43,641 bases of DNA from Candidatus Heimdallarchaeota archaeon LC_2 (GTDB taxonomy: Archaea > Asgardarchaeota > Heimdallarchaeia > Heimdallarchaeales > Kariarchaeaceae). The notes beneath the pieces were generated by a model that saw only the letters and a program-made list of their open reading frames with translations, was not told the DNA's origin and ran no database searches. The stretch covers positions 1-43,641 of the forward strand of contig MDVR01000049.1 of assembly GCA_001940725.1 (NCBI GenBank), written 5' to 3'. Shown piece after piece: positions 7,860 to 16,114 of the stretch. A program made the translations under genes and the position numbers. Each line of letters opens with the position of its first letter. Positions within the stretch are counted from its first letter, which is position 1.

Positions 7860-8969
7860 ATGAACAAATCCATTGCCATTGGATCTTCGGTAATATTGGT
7901 TTTAGCTGTAGTTATTCCCGGTTATTTTATTTTTGTCAATTTGGATAATAATAGAAGTCTAACTATTTACACCTACGACTCATTATTGGCAGATCCTGGA
8001 TTTGAGTTTGATCGTGCATTTGAAAAATTTGCAGGTTTGGAGAATGGTTCTGTAAAAGTGGTTTACTTTTCAGACGCAGCTAGTGTTTTGAATAGGGCAA
8101 TTACAGAGAAAGACAGTCCTATAGCAGATATTTTGATAGGAATTGATAACGTATTGGTCAATAAAGCAAGAGCAAATGATATTCTAGAACCCTATCGTCC
8201 AATTGAACATCTAAATATTATTTCTAGTCTTGTGGATGGATTAGCATCTGATTATCTGTTAACTCCCTATGATTACGGGGTCATCTCACTGTGGTACATT
8301 AATGAACGTCTAGAAGGAACTCTAGATCCAGATAATTTAATACTGACCGATTTAATAGATTCAACTATAGCACGGCAAATTATTGTAGAAGATCCAGCTC
8401 TATCAAGTCCTGGATTAGGATTTTTATTACATACAATTTCTATCTTTGGTGATGCGGAGACTGGCATTAAAGGGGTAGTGGATGGTGATTGGAGACAATT
8501 TTGGAGTGATTTATCTGATGAAGATATAAGAATTGTGCCTTCTTGGGGTACAGCAATTGACTTGTTGTATACTAAAGAAGAAGGCAGGCCTGTAATGGTA
8601 TCTTATACGTCAAGTCCCGCATATAGCTCTTGTTTGTTCGATGATAGAAGTACAACTTCAGTTTTAAGTCATGAAATGGGTACTACCTGGGGTTGGAGAC
8701 AAATTGAGGGAATAGGCCTAGTAAAGGAATCAGAAAACAAAGATCTCGGTAAACAATTTATTGATTGGTTTATATCAAATGAATTACAATCAGAGATTTA
8801 TCAAAATCAGTGGGTATATCCAGCAATCAAAAATATTACTCCTCCGAGTTGTTATGATTCAGTAATACCATTCGACAGTATCACACCTTTAAATGATTTT
8901 ATTCCTCAAAGCATACTCGCAGAAAATTTAGACTCTTGGTTAGACGATTGGGAGCAAGCAGTTACTTAA
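7860..8969 (+). CDS. thiB: Thiamine ABC transporter substrate-binding protein ThiB
   Basis: 369 residues. Residues 6-28 are a single hydrophobic signal or anchor segment; no lipobox cysteine follows, so anchoring by this helix is likely. The rest follows ThiB/TbpA closely: LTIYTYDSLL at the start of the mature part, ADILIGIDN, TPYDYGVISLWY, VEDPALSSPGLGFLL, VPSWGTAIDLLYTKEEGRPV, VSYTSSPAYSS, and QIEGIGLV before the C-terminal lobe. The protein captures thiamine or its phosphates outside the membrane and hands it to ThiP. It opens the thiBPQ operon opposite thiR. Length is slightly above the bacterial norm of about 330. Confidence 0.9.
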   Translation: MNKSIAIGSSVILVLAVVIPGYFIFVNLDNNRSLTIYTYDSLLADPGFEFDRAFEKFAGLENGSVKVVYFSDAASVLNRAITEKDSPIADILIGIDNVLVNKARANDILEPYRPIEHLNIISSLVDGLASDYLLTPYDYGVISLWYINERLEGTLDPDNLILTDLIDSTIARQIIVEDPALSSPGLGFLLHTISIFGDAETGIKGVVDGDWRQFWSDLSDEDIRIVPSWGTAIDLLYTKEEGRPVMVSYTSSPAYSSCLFDDRSTTSVLSHEMGTTWGWRQIEGIGLVKESENKDLGKQFIDWFISNELQSEIYQNQWVYPAIKNITPPSCYDSVIPFDSITPLNDFIPQSILAENLDSWLDDWEQAVT

Positions 8970-9009
8970 TTCTTTTTTGACGAAGGGAGATTTATTGGAG
9001 TCTGTTTAA

Positions 9010-10629
9010 GTGAAAATAATAAATGTTAGGCTGATTGGTTTAATTTCACCAGTTTTCTTCTTCCTAGGATTTTTCTTTTATTGGCCATTAATCGAAGTTT
9101 TGAGATTAGGTTTTTCTAACGATTTTGAGGCTTGGAAATCTTTGATAACCAATTCTCTTTTCTTAAAATTCCTTTTTTTCACAATTACTCAAACTATATT
9201 TACAGTTATTTTTTCTGTCCTTATTGGATTATTGATTGGATATCTTTTAGCAAGGAAAAACCCATATTTTAGCGATATCATGCGTTCAGCAGTTACCGTG
9301 CCATTTTTGTTTCCACCTTTGGCCATATTATTAGGATTTGTCGTGATTTTTGGCAGATATGGACTCATGAATAAGGTTTTCCTTAATCTTATTAATTTTG
9401 ATCCCTTTACCTATTGGGGTATAGTTGCTGCTCATGTTTTGTATAATATTTCGGTAATTGCAAGAATTTCAGAAGCAGCATTAAATTCAGAACCTGATTC
9501 TTATCATGTAGTAGCGAAGACATTGGGTGCAAGTAATTGGTATAGGTTTAAAACAATAACCTACCCACATCTAAAACCGTCTTTGGAATCAGGAATATTA
9601 CTGGTTTCACTATATTCATTTAATTCTTTTGCAATTGTACTTATCCTAGGTGAGGTTAAATTACAGACTCTTGAGGTTATGATATATCGGCAATCGTTGA
9701 TAAAATTGGACTACACAACTAGTTCAATGCTTGTAGTAATACAACTGGGAATAAATTTACTGATAATTCTTTTTTATACAAAGAGAGTAAAATATAATGA
9801 TCAAAGCTTGTCGTCACAAGATATAAATAAAACAGATCTCCCACGAAGTATCAAATCAACTATACTTCTTGGTTTTCTTATAATGATTTCCTGGTCCCCT
9901 GTAATAATAATTTTACGAACGGTAATCAATGAGTATAATTCTTCACCTTCTTTTGTTAAGGATAGGCTACTTTCAGGAGGATATGATCGATTACTAGGGA
10001 CTTCATCATTGAGAGTTCTTCTGAATACAGTATTTTTTGGACTATTAGTTTCCATATTTGCATTAATTTTTGGCTTCTTGATGATTCTAGCTTTTGAACA
10101 ATTAAAAAATCCTGCAGTTGGAGAAAAATTCTCTCTACCTTTGATTCTCCTACCCATGGGTACTTCAGCAATTACATTAAGTTTAGGAATCCTCCTCACA
10201 CATGGAAAATATGATAGTTTCAGTGATCTCGTTTGGATTTTTATAATAAGTGCTCAATTAATTGCAGCCTTACCCTTCACTTCTAGAATTATGTTTTCAA
10301 GTTGGAAACAGGTTCCTAAAGATTTAATTCTAGTTTCCAAGACATTGGGTGCTAGTAATTGGCAAACTTTCGAAAAAGTAATTTATCCTTTCATGAAGTC
10401 AGCATTATTGGTTTCCTTTATTTTCGCATTTGCAATCTCAGTCGGTGAATTTGGAGCTACTTTCTTCTTATCTAGAGGTGAATGGGTTACCTTATCATTA
10501 GCTATTCATAAGATGTTTAACACCCGAAATATTCTTCTTCCAAATGTTTATGCGTTAATACTTATTATGACGGCATTTTTATCATTTTTATTAATAGAGA
10601 AAATTGGGAGACTGGAGATGAAAATATGA
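9010..10629 (+). CDS. thiP: Thiamine ABC transporter permease ThiP
   Basis: 539 residues, GTG start preceded by GGAG at 8997-9000. It is a fused double permease of about 12 membrane segments with two MetI-like halves. Each half has an EAA loop containing the same KTLGASNW core (first near residue 172, second near 443), the coupling site for the ATPase. The length matches ThiP, and fused permeases of this kind are also found in iron(III) FbpB systems. Placement between ThiB and ThiQ and next to ThiR decides for thiamine. The stop codon overlaps the next start by four bases (ATGA), a sign of coupled translation. Confidence 0.88.
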   Translation: MKIINVRLIGLISPVFFFLGFFFYWPLIEVLRLGFSNDFEAWKSLITNSLFLKFLFFTITQTIFTVIFSVLIGLLIGYLLARKNPYFSDIMRSAVTVPFLFPPLAILLGFVVIFGRYGLMNKVFLNLINFDPFTYWGIVAAHVLYNISVIARISEAALNSEPDSYHVVAKTLGASNWYRFKTITYPHLKPSLESGILLVSLYSFNSFAIVLILGEVKLQTLEVMIYRQSLIKLDYTTSSMLVVIQLGINLLIILFYTKRVKYNDQSLSSQDINKTDLPRSIKSTILLGFLIMISWSPVIIILRTVINEYNSSPSFVKDRLLSGGYDRLLGTSSLRVLLNTVFFGLLVSIFALIFGFLMILAFEQLKNPAVGEKFSLPLILLPMGTSAITLSLGILLTHGKYDSFSDLVWIFIISAQLIAALPFTSRIMFSSWKQVPKDLILVSKTLGASNWQTFEKVIYPFMKSALLVSFIFAFAISVGEFGATFFLSRGEWVTLSLAIHKMFNTRNILLPNVYALILIMTAFLSFLLIEKIGRLEMKI

Positions 10630-11573
10630 AAATAAGTTTGGAAAATATTAGGTTGACCTTCGGGTCTAATATTGTATTAGAAGACTTATCTTTAAACTTT
10701 AAATCAGGTAAAATCAATTGTCTTTTAGGCAGATCTGGATCCGGTAAAACTAGCATTCTTCGTATAATTGCTGGTGTTTCTCCTATATTCACCGGTTCTG
10801 TATTTTTTAATGGTAAAGATGTTACCCAATTTCATCCTAAACAACGAAATTTGGGTTGGGTTCCCCAAGAACAATTGTTATTTCCAGGACTTGATATTAA
10901 AGCGAACATTGAATATGGATTAGTTGCTCGAGGAATTGCAAAAGAAACTCGAAATAAGCGAGTATCCGAAATCGTTAAACTTGTAGGACTAGAAAACTTA
11001 ATTAATAGATCTCCGAGTAGATTAAGTGGTGGAGAGAGACAAAGAGTTGCTTTAGCTAGGGCAATAGCTCCGGAACCGTTGGTGTTACTCATGGATGAGC
11101 CTTTTAGTTCTCTAGATGCTCCTGAAAGAGATCGTTTATCCATTTTATTTAAAGAAATCCAATTAGAAACAGGTATTACGTCTGTCCACGTCACACACTC
11201 AGCACGAGAAGCTGAAATGATAGGCGATAATATTTTTATTTTATCCAATGGTAATATAGCTCAAGAGGATACTGTTTCAGAAATATTCTATAAACCAAAA
11301 TCAATTGAAGTTGCTCGAATTTTGGGAATTAACAATTTAGTTGAATCTGGACAATTTGAAGGTTTGGAATATTCAGCGATAATTCCTGATAAAGCCATAC
11401 AAATAAATAAAGGAAATTTCAGAGCGATAGTTATTTCTTCAACAAGGGAGAAAATACACCTCATATTGGAACCAAAAATTCAACTAACAATCCAAAATAA
11501 AGATAAAGCAAAATATGTACCTGGAGATAAGATAAATTTACAATTGGATAAAGAATTGTTCTACCGATTATAA
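10626..11573 (+). CDS. thiQ: Thiamine ABC transporter ATP-binding protein ThiQ
   Basis: 315 residues. Walker A is GRSGSGKTS (35-43), the Q-loop is in VPQEQ (about 79-83), the signature is LSGGERQRVALARA (133-146), Walker B is LVLLMDEPF (152-160) and the switch His is H191. Bacterial ThiQ is about 230 residues; this one adds about 85 residues (230-315) resembling the TOBE-type tail of Fbp/Pot ATPases, which may bind a regulatory ligand. It drives uptake through ThiP. It ends exactly where the convergent adenine deaminase gene ends (no spacer). Confidence 0.88.
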   Translation: MKISLENIRLTFGSNIVLEDLSLNFKSGKINCLLGRSGSGKTSILRIIAGVSPIFTGSVFFNGKDVTQFHPKQRNLGWVPQEQLLFPGLDIKANIEYGLVARGIAKETRNKRVSEIVKLVGLENLINRSPSRLSGGERQRVALARAIAPEPLVLLMDEPFSSLDAPERDRLSILFKEIQLETGITSVHVTHSAREAEMIGDNIFILSNGNIAQEDTVSEIFYKPKSIEVARILGINNLVESGQFEGLEYSAIIPDKAIQINKGNFRAIVISSTREKIHLILEPKIQLTIQNKDKAKYVPGDKINLQLDKELFYRL

Positions 11574-13415
11574 TCAATTACTATCAAAGAGATCAATTAT
11601 TTTGAATTGTTCAACATCTACCAATCCTCGATCTGTTAATTTTAATTTTGGAATTACTGGTAATGCCATGAATGATAATGACATGAAGGGTTCTGAAACA
11701 CCAAGACATATTTCTTTTGATATTTTTTTCATCTTTTTCATCGTATTTGCAATCTCAATCGGTTCTTTTGTAGACATTAAACCTGCATAGGGTAGTGCTA
11801 ATATTTGTTTTTCAAAATTACCATTCCTTTTAGTTACAATGGTTTGTCCTCCCTTTGCCTTTAAAATTTCTTTAACCGCTTCTGACATACATTCAGGTGA
11901 ATTACCTGTGATCAGTAGTTGATGTGAATCGTGGGCCACAGTGGAAGCGACAGCAACTTCTCCTTTGAAATTAAATCCTTTCACCAATGACTGAGCAAAA
12001 TTACTTGTCTTAGCATGACGATCGAGTAGAAAATAATATGCAAGATCTTCATTTTCCTCAAGAACAACCTTATTTTCCTCGATTTTTACTGATTCAACAA
12101 AATGATCAGTAACTAGGGAGTGATTTATTACTCCAATAATATGTGCATTAACCCTTCCTTCTTCCATATTTTTCGGCCCTTTTACTACAAAATCTTTTAA
12201 ACTTGGAATGAATTTAGGTTTCACTGTATTCAATGCCCAATCGGGATAATTTCTCTTTGGAAGTATCATAAGTAATTTTTTATTATGAGCTACATGAATC
12301 CCTCTTGAAACAACATCAACTGGTTCAAAATCTCTTAGATTATTTACCTTAACGATATTTGCCATCTTTCCAGGCGAAAGTGCTCCTAAATCCGGTCTTA
12401 GTAAGTGTGCTGCAGGATTGGTTGAACAGATGCGAATTGCAGTCATAGGATCTAACCCAATTTCATTAACTAATAATCTTAATGAGTGATCTATATGACC
12501 TTCATCAATTAGATCATCTGCATGTTTATCATCTGTACAAATAATTACCTGATCCCATGGATTACTGGCATGACTCAATTTCTCTTTAATTCCAGTTGCA
12601 AGATGAAGCAGGTTTCTTGCAAAGCTCCCCTCCCTTAATTGAATTTTACATCCTGCTCTTAATTTTCCAATAGCTTCATCTACGGTAAATGTTTCATGAC
12701 AGGAACTAATTCCAGCCGTAATATATGCCTGAATCTCTTTACCCATTAATCCTGGTGCATGACCCTCTCTTACTTTTCCAGCTTGCTCTGCGTACGAAAT
12801 TTTCTTAATAACTTCTTCATCAGTGTAAATAACACCTGGAAAATTCATCATTTCAGCTAAAGCAAAATAACTGTCACTTTCGAGTAATGGTATATATTCC
12901 TCAGCAGTAATTATATTTGCTCCTGTTTCCAGAGTAGGTGCAGCAGGCACACAACTTGGGATTTCAATAAGAAATTCTAATGGTAGGTTTTTAGTTTCAT
13001 CAATATATAATTCTAAACCAGGGATTCCCAAAACATTCCCAATTTCATGTGGATCAACCGCAACAGTTGTTGTACCAAGAGGTAGAGCTACTTTAGTAAA
13101 ATTAGTAGGTGTCATGAGGGTTGATTCGGTGTGTAAATGAGAATCAATCAATCCAGGTAGTAGATATGAATCAGTACAATCGATTTTATTGACTGACCCA
13201 TATTTCTCATAAATATCTGATATATCACCTGTTCTTATTATACGATTGCCTTTTATTGCAATATCCCCTTTATATATCTCCCCTGTGAGTGTATTTACTA
13301 TTTGACCACCATGTAAAATGAGATCTGGCGGTAACTCACCCATGGAGGATTTTATATGTGTTTCAATTTCTTTAGGAGTTCTAAAATTTCTCACATGTAT
13401 TTCATTCGGCCTCAA
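11574..13415 (-). CDS. ade: Adenine deaminase
   Basis: 613 residues; converts adenine to hypoxanthine and ammonia in purine salvage. Family motifs are in order: an N-terminal beta segment (DLILHGGQIVNTLTGEIYKG), the metal-site HLHTES (93-98), AVDPHEIGNVLG (about 118-129), GHAPGL, the SCHE site, and ICTDDKHADDL. An Ade C-terminal domain follows, with TVAHDSHQLLITGNS and LALPYAGLMS. The start is taken as TTG at 13413-13415, because TAA lies two codons upstream; a GTG seven codons in is the alternative. Length is a little above the usual 570-600. No other purine gene is nearby. Confidence 0.9.
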   Translation of the reverse strand: MRPNEIHVRNFRTPKEIETHIKSSMGELPPDLILHGGQIVNTLTGEIYKGDIAIKGNRIIRTGDISDIYEKYGSVNKIDCTDSYLLPGLIDSHLHTESTLMTPTNFTKVALPLGTTTVAVDPHEIGNVLGIPGLELYIDETKNLPLEFLIEIPSCVPAAPTLETGANIITAEEYIPLLESDSYFALAEMMNFPGVIYTDEEVIKKISYAEQAGKVREGHAPGLMGKEIQAYITAGISSCHETFTVDEAIGKLRAGCKIQLREGSFARNLLHLATGIKEKLSHASNPWDQVIICTDDKHADDLIDEGHIDHSLRLLVNEIGLDPMTAIRICSTNPAAHLLRPDLGALSPGKMANIVKVNNLRDFEPVDVVSRGIHVAHNKKLLMILPKRNYPDWALNTVKPKFIPSLKDFVVKGPKNMEEGRVNAHIIGVINHSLVTDHFVESVKIEENKVVLEENEDLAYYFLLDRHAKTSNFAQSLVKGFNFKGEVAVASTVAHDSHQLLITGNSPECMSEAVKEILKAKGGQTIVTKRNGNFEKQILALPYAGLMSTKEPIEIANTMKKMKKISKEICLGVSEPFMSLSFMALPVIPKLKLTDRGLVDVEQFKIIDLFDSN

Positions 13416-13547
13416 AATTTAAACATCTTGAACAAAACATGCTTTTAATACAAACTGGAACATTTTGTTTGAAAAATTTCCCAATCGGGTAAAGTGTAAT
13501 TAGCGAAACGTAATTATTTATCATGGAGTATAGTCAATAGAGATTAT

Positions 13548-13952
13548 ATGATAAATTTAGGAACAGTTGACAAAGTAATTGACGTTACTCAAGAGGCTAA
13601 AACTGAAATCAAAAGACAATTAACCTTACATTCTGATCCTGATGCCGGTGTAAGAATTCATGTAGTAATGGATAGATATAGTGGTTTCGTTTTTGATTTA
13701 GAATTTGATTCAGAGGAAGAAGATGATTTTAAAGTTAGTATTGACAATATCCGTTTCCATGCTAATAAAATGTATTTGGATTACATTACAGGTATGAAAA
13801 TTGATTTTGATGCAGCTATTCCTTCATTTATTTTTAAGAATGAGAATCCAAATTACAACTGTGTACCCGGTGCCAAGTTTGAATGTCCAACATGTAATCT
13901 CTATGACGATAGAAAAAACGATCCGGCATATAATTCTGCAATAAACACTTAA
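13548..13952 (+). CDS. IscA/HesB-like iron-sulfur assembly protein, variant cysteines
   Basis: 134 residues, ATG start. The fold follows HesB/IscA: VTQEAKTEIKRQL, then DPDAGVRIHVVMD, SGFVFDLEFDSEEEDDFKV, YLDYITGMKIDFD and FIFKNENPN. In the family the first ligand cysteine sits where SGFVF now has no Cys, and the usual CGCG end is replaced by NCVPGAKFECPTC, giving a single Cys plus a CPTC pair. It could still bind a cluster with the C-terminal cysteines, or may have a different role. No sulfurase or scaffold gene is near. The assignment to the superfamily is good; the biochemical activity is open. Confidence 0.7.
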   Translation: MINLGTVDKVIDVTQEAKTEIKRQLTLHSDPDAGVRIHVVMDRYSGFVFDLEFDSEEEDDFKVSIDNIRFHANKMYLDYITGMKIDFDAAIPSFIFKNENPNYNCVPGAKFECPTCNLYDDRKNDPAYNSAINT

Positions 13953-14003
13953 GAAATACTACAATACGATATAGTTTTAATTGACTGAAAAAAATATTCT
14001 AGA

Positions 14004-14423
14004 TTAAGGTTGATATGATAAAATTCTTAGGGCTTGAGAGAAGGAATTGTCTTTTGGTTTTAATTGCTTGTTAGAAAGTTTTGCTTCTAACTTATCAATT
14101 GCAGTTACAATTTTTGCACGTACATTAGCCAAATCTTCATCTTCGAGGGCTTTGAATAAATGATCGAAAGAATTCAAATTTCCAATACCACCAATAATGT
14201 CAGCAGCAGCTATTCTGACATAGGGATTTTCGTCAGATAATGCATTATACGTGCCTTTATACACACGACTATTTTTTCTGGAAGAAGAATAAAGATCAAC
14301 AATTTTTCGCGTAGATACCATTCTTAATTCTCTTACCGAGTCTGAATAGTCTTCAGGAAGTATTAAATCATCTGGAACTCCTAGAACACTTTCTTGAAGA
14401 TCTCTAAGATCGAACTCACTCAT
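14004..14423 (-). CDS. Small HEAT-repeat-like protein
   Basis: 139 residues, ATG start. Residues about 45-115 contain helical pairs of the HEAT type: NPYVRIAAADIIGGIGN, then SFDHLFKALEDEDLANVRAK and AIDKLEAKL, the pattern of VR.AAA..LG.IG....L..AL.D. These mediate protein contacts. The ends look disordered. No partner can be named from the context: the next upstream gene on this strand is the broken flavin reductase, 64 bases away. Confidence 0.6.
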   Translation of the reverse strand: MSEFDLRDLQESVLGVPDDLILPEDYSDSVRELRMVSTRKIVDLYSSSRKNSRVYKGTYNALSDENPYVRIAAADIIGGIGNLNSFDHLFKALEDEDLANVRAKIVTAIDKLEAKLSNKQLKPKDNSFSQALRILSYQP

Positions 14424-14865
14424 TGACTAATATTTGTTTCACGAAATATTTATTGATCGATGTTACCTTGGGGTTATCTGGGTATTTTTATTCAACGGGG
14501 TCTGTTGCACCACCAGGATTTGACGGAGCTTTCTCCCAATCCTCAAGGAATTGTAAGGCTTCTTTTGAGTTATGTAAAAATGCAAATTTAGCAACTTCTT
14601 TTCCCACTCCTATTAATCTAGCTTCTAAATTTTTATCATTTAATTCACCAGATTCATTAAAGGCACTGCTTGCCCTAGGTATCGATACCTGATCTGGCAA
14701 CACCCATCCATGGAGTTGACGTCCTATTGTTCGAAGTCCATTCAAGGTATTTGTTGCACCTAATGAACCACCTGACACACCAACCAATCCAATCAATTTG
14801 CCTTGAAATTCCTCAAATCCTAACAAATCTAATAAATTCTTTAACACACCAGTATAAGATCCATG

Positions 14866-15327
14866 GACAGAAAAGTTAGTTTTTCAATTGAGAAGTGGTG
14901 AAATTGTTACAATTTCACTTACAATATACTGTCATCCTGTTTATATTAGATGAGTGTAAGAATAAAGTGAGACTAGGTCGATTTCTTAAATCAATAAGGA
15001 TTTTAAGAATACACCGAAGGCTGGATCTCGCAAGAGAAAAGGAAGTCCATATACAGTAAAAAAGAAAGTAGCGATTTTCTGTTCCTGTATCCGTCGTTAC
15101 GAGCTGCATGTCTATCAAATCTTGATGGATGTTCGAGAATGATCTTGCAATGGTCAAAAAGTATGAAAATCCCATCTTGGTCGAGTTAACTTACTCGAAT
15201 AAACCAAGTGGAAGTAAGCAATACTCTCCTTGCGGAGACAAGTATTATACTATTCCAGTGTAGCAACTGGAGGATACGGTGACGTTTGTATTATATTCGC
15301 TGAACATACAAGAAAAGTTAATTTTTC
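14866..15327. mobile_element. Short non-autonomous insertion with 18-bp terminal repeats
   Basis: It lies within the flavin reductase gene. Just inside both ends is AGAAAAGTTARTTTTTCA (14869-14886 and 15311-15328, one mismatch), a direct repeat that is also partly self-complementary, so the ends can be read as imperfect inverted repeats. The flanks are AGATCCATG (14857-14865) and AGATCATG (15328-15335), a likely 8-9 bp target duplication that has lost one base; a 4-bp CATG duplication (element then 14866-15331) is the alternative. The interior has no intact transposase. The longest readable stretch is a 44-codon frame at 15129-15263 that I cannot identify. It is probably a MITE-like or decayed element. 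Confidence 0.7.
14898..14918. repeat. 21-bp perfect palindrome inside the insertion
   Basis: GTGAAATTGT and ACAATTTCAC flank a single central T. It sits 12 bases inside the terminal repeat of the 462-bp insertion. Subterminal palindromes of this kind can be transposase-binding or hairpin-forming sites; the role here is unknown. Confidence 0.6.
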
Positions 15328-15596
15328 AGATCATGATATTCTGGTGACCCTATTATCACACCATGGGATTCTTTGAGTATTTTAGAGATTTCAAGGACAT
15401 CCGGAGAATTATAGCTTTCTTTAGAATCATCACAAAATGGTATTGTATAATTTCTCAAATCAATCATCTGAGTCTCAGTATTCAACTCAGCAGCTCCCTC
15501 TAGTGCAATTTTAAGTGCCATTCGAGTATAACTTTTTTCTCTAAGACTTCCACATAAAGCTAAAATTTTAATTCTCGATTGCTGTGGTTTTTCCAT

Positions 15597-16068
15597 TAAT
15601 CCACATCTTTCTTGGTAATATAATTTATTACTGATGATCTAACCGTTATTTAGTCAAATCTAAATAATGATTTTTCACGTTCCACAAACACTATCAGGCG
15701 TCACCACCACTTCTTGCGAAGTTAATAATGTTCTCGATTTATTTGATAAATCCGTGTTTCTGTCATCTTCTCCCTCACTCGATTGAACGAAAAATGAGAT
15801 CAGCAAAGATGTGTTACCGTGATTTTTTACCACCGCTTGATCACTGGGAAACGGCGTTTCTGTCAGACAGATTAGAACTTCCTATGGTACAATTGGGTAC
15901 ATTCATAGTTTTCGGTTTCACAAAACCTAGTTCTTTAATGACTATTACTCACTTGAATATTTAAAGGACTGAGTTTAACTATTTTTAGTCAATGAAAATA
16001 ACCGCTAGTTCATGCCAATATGAATTCTAAAATACCAAAAGGATCGGAATTAAACGGATATTTACTTA
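15597..16068. other. Non-coding stretch, possibly a decayed sequence
   Basis: This is about 470 bases between the divergent flavin reductase and GNAT genes. A 78-codon open frame (15728-15964) has a composition unlike a real protein here and no detectable start signal, so I do not call it. Part of the region (15690-15880) is richer in G and C than its surroundings and holds GTTTCTGTCA twice (near 15757 and 15856), which suggests an old insertion. No RNA gene was recognised. Confidence 0.4.
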
Positions 16069-16087
16069 TATTCTCAATCTGAGAATA
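16069..16087. promoter_or_regulatory. Inverted repeat upstream of the GNAT gene
   Basis: TATTCTCA and TGAGAATA are perfect 8-bp arms around a 3-base centre, ending 28 bases before the GNAT start. A TATA-like CTTATATT (16065-16072) overlaps its left arm, so a bound protein would block initiation. It is an operator candidate; the binding protein is unknown. Confidence 0.4.
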
Positions 16088-16114
16088 ACAAGTACACATA
16101 TTAGAGATAGGTCA

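Larger units (their letters stand above)
14488..15596 (-). pseudogene. NADPH-dependent FMN reductase gene split by an insertion
   Basis: The N-terminal half (start ATG 15596) encodes a flavodoxin-like start, KILALCGSLREKSYTRMAL, and runs to GSPEYHD, then LKN and a stop at 15318. The C-terminal half, on the same strand, resumes as HGSYTGVLKNLLDLLGF from about 14865 and ends at 14488 with a typical GKLIGLVGVSGGSLGA. Joining the halves at H-D/H-G restores the family motif GSPEYHGSYTGVLKN, which is exactly what SsuE/ArsH-type FMN reductases have. The 462-466 bases between are foreign (see the mobile element). The intact protein would be about 220 residues. A TATA-like box, complement of AATATAATTTATT (15617-15629), lies about 26 bases before the start. 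Confidence 0.85.

Noticed and set aside
9801..10199. A 132-codon minus-strand open frame inside thiP
   Set aside because: It is antisense to a well-conserved permease gene whose membrane segments and EAA loops fully explain the sequence.
14915..15175. An 86-codon open frame on the minus strand inside the 462-bp insertion
   Set aside because: No similarity to a transposase and no coding look. A plus-strand 44-codon reading (15129-15263) overlaps it and is equally unsupported.
15728..15964. A 78-codon open frame on the plus strand between the flavin reductase and GNAT genes
   Set aside because: No start signal, odd composition and no family resemblance. It lies in a region that looks like decayed sequence.
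15600..15990. TGATGA and CTGA motifs suggesting a C/D box guide RNA
   Set aside because: The motifs are too far apart and lack the paired C'/D' boxes; they are frequent by chance.
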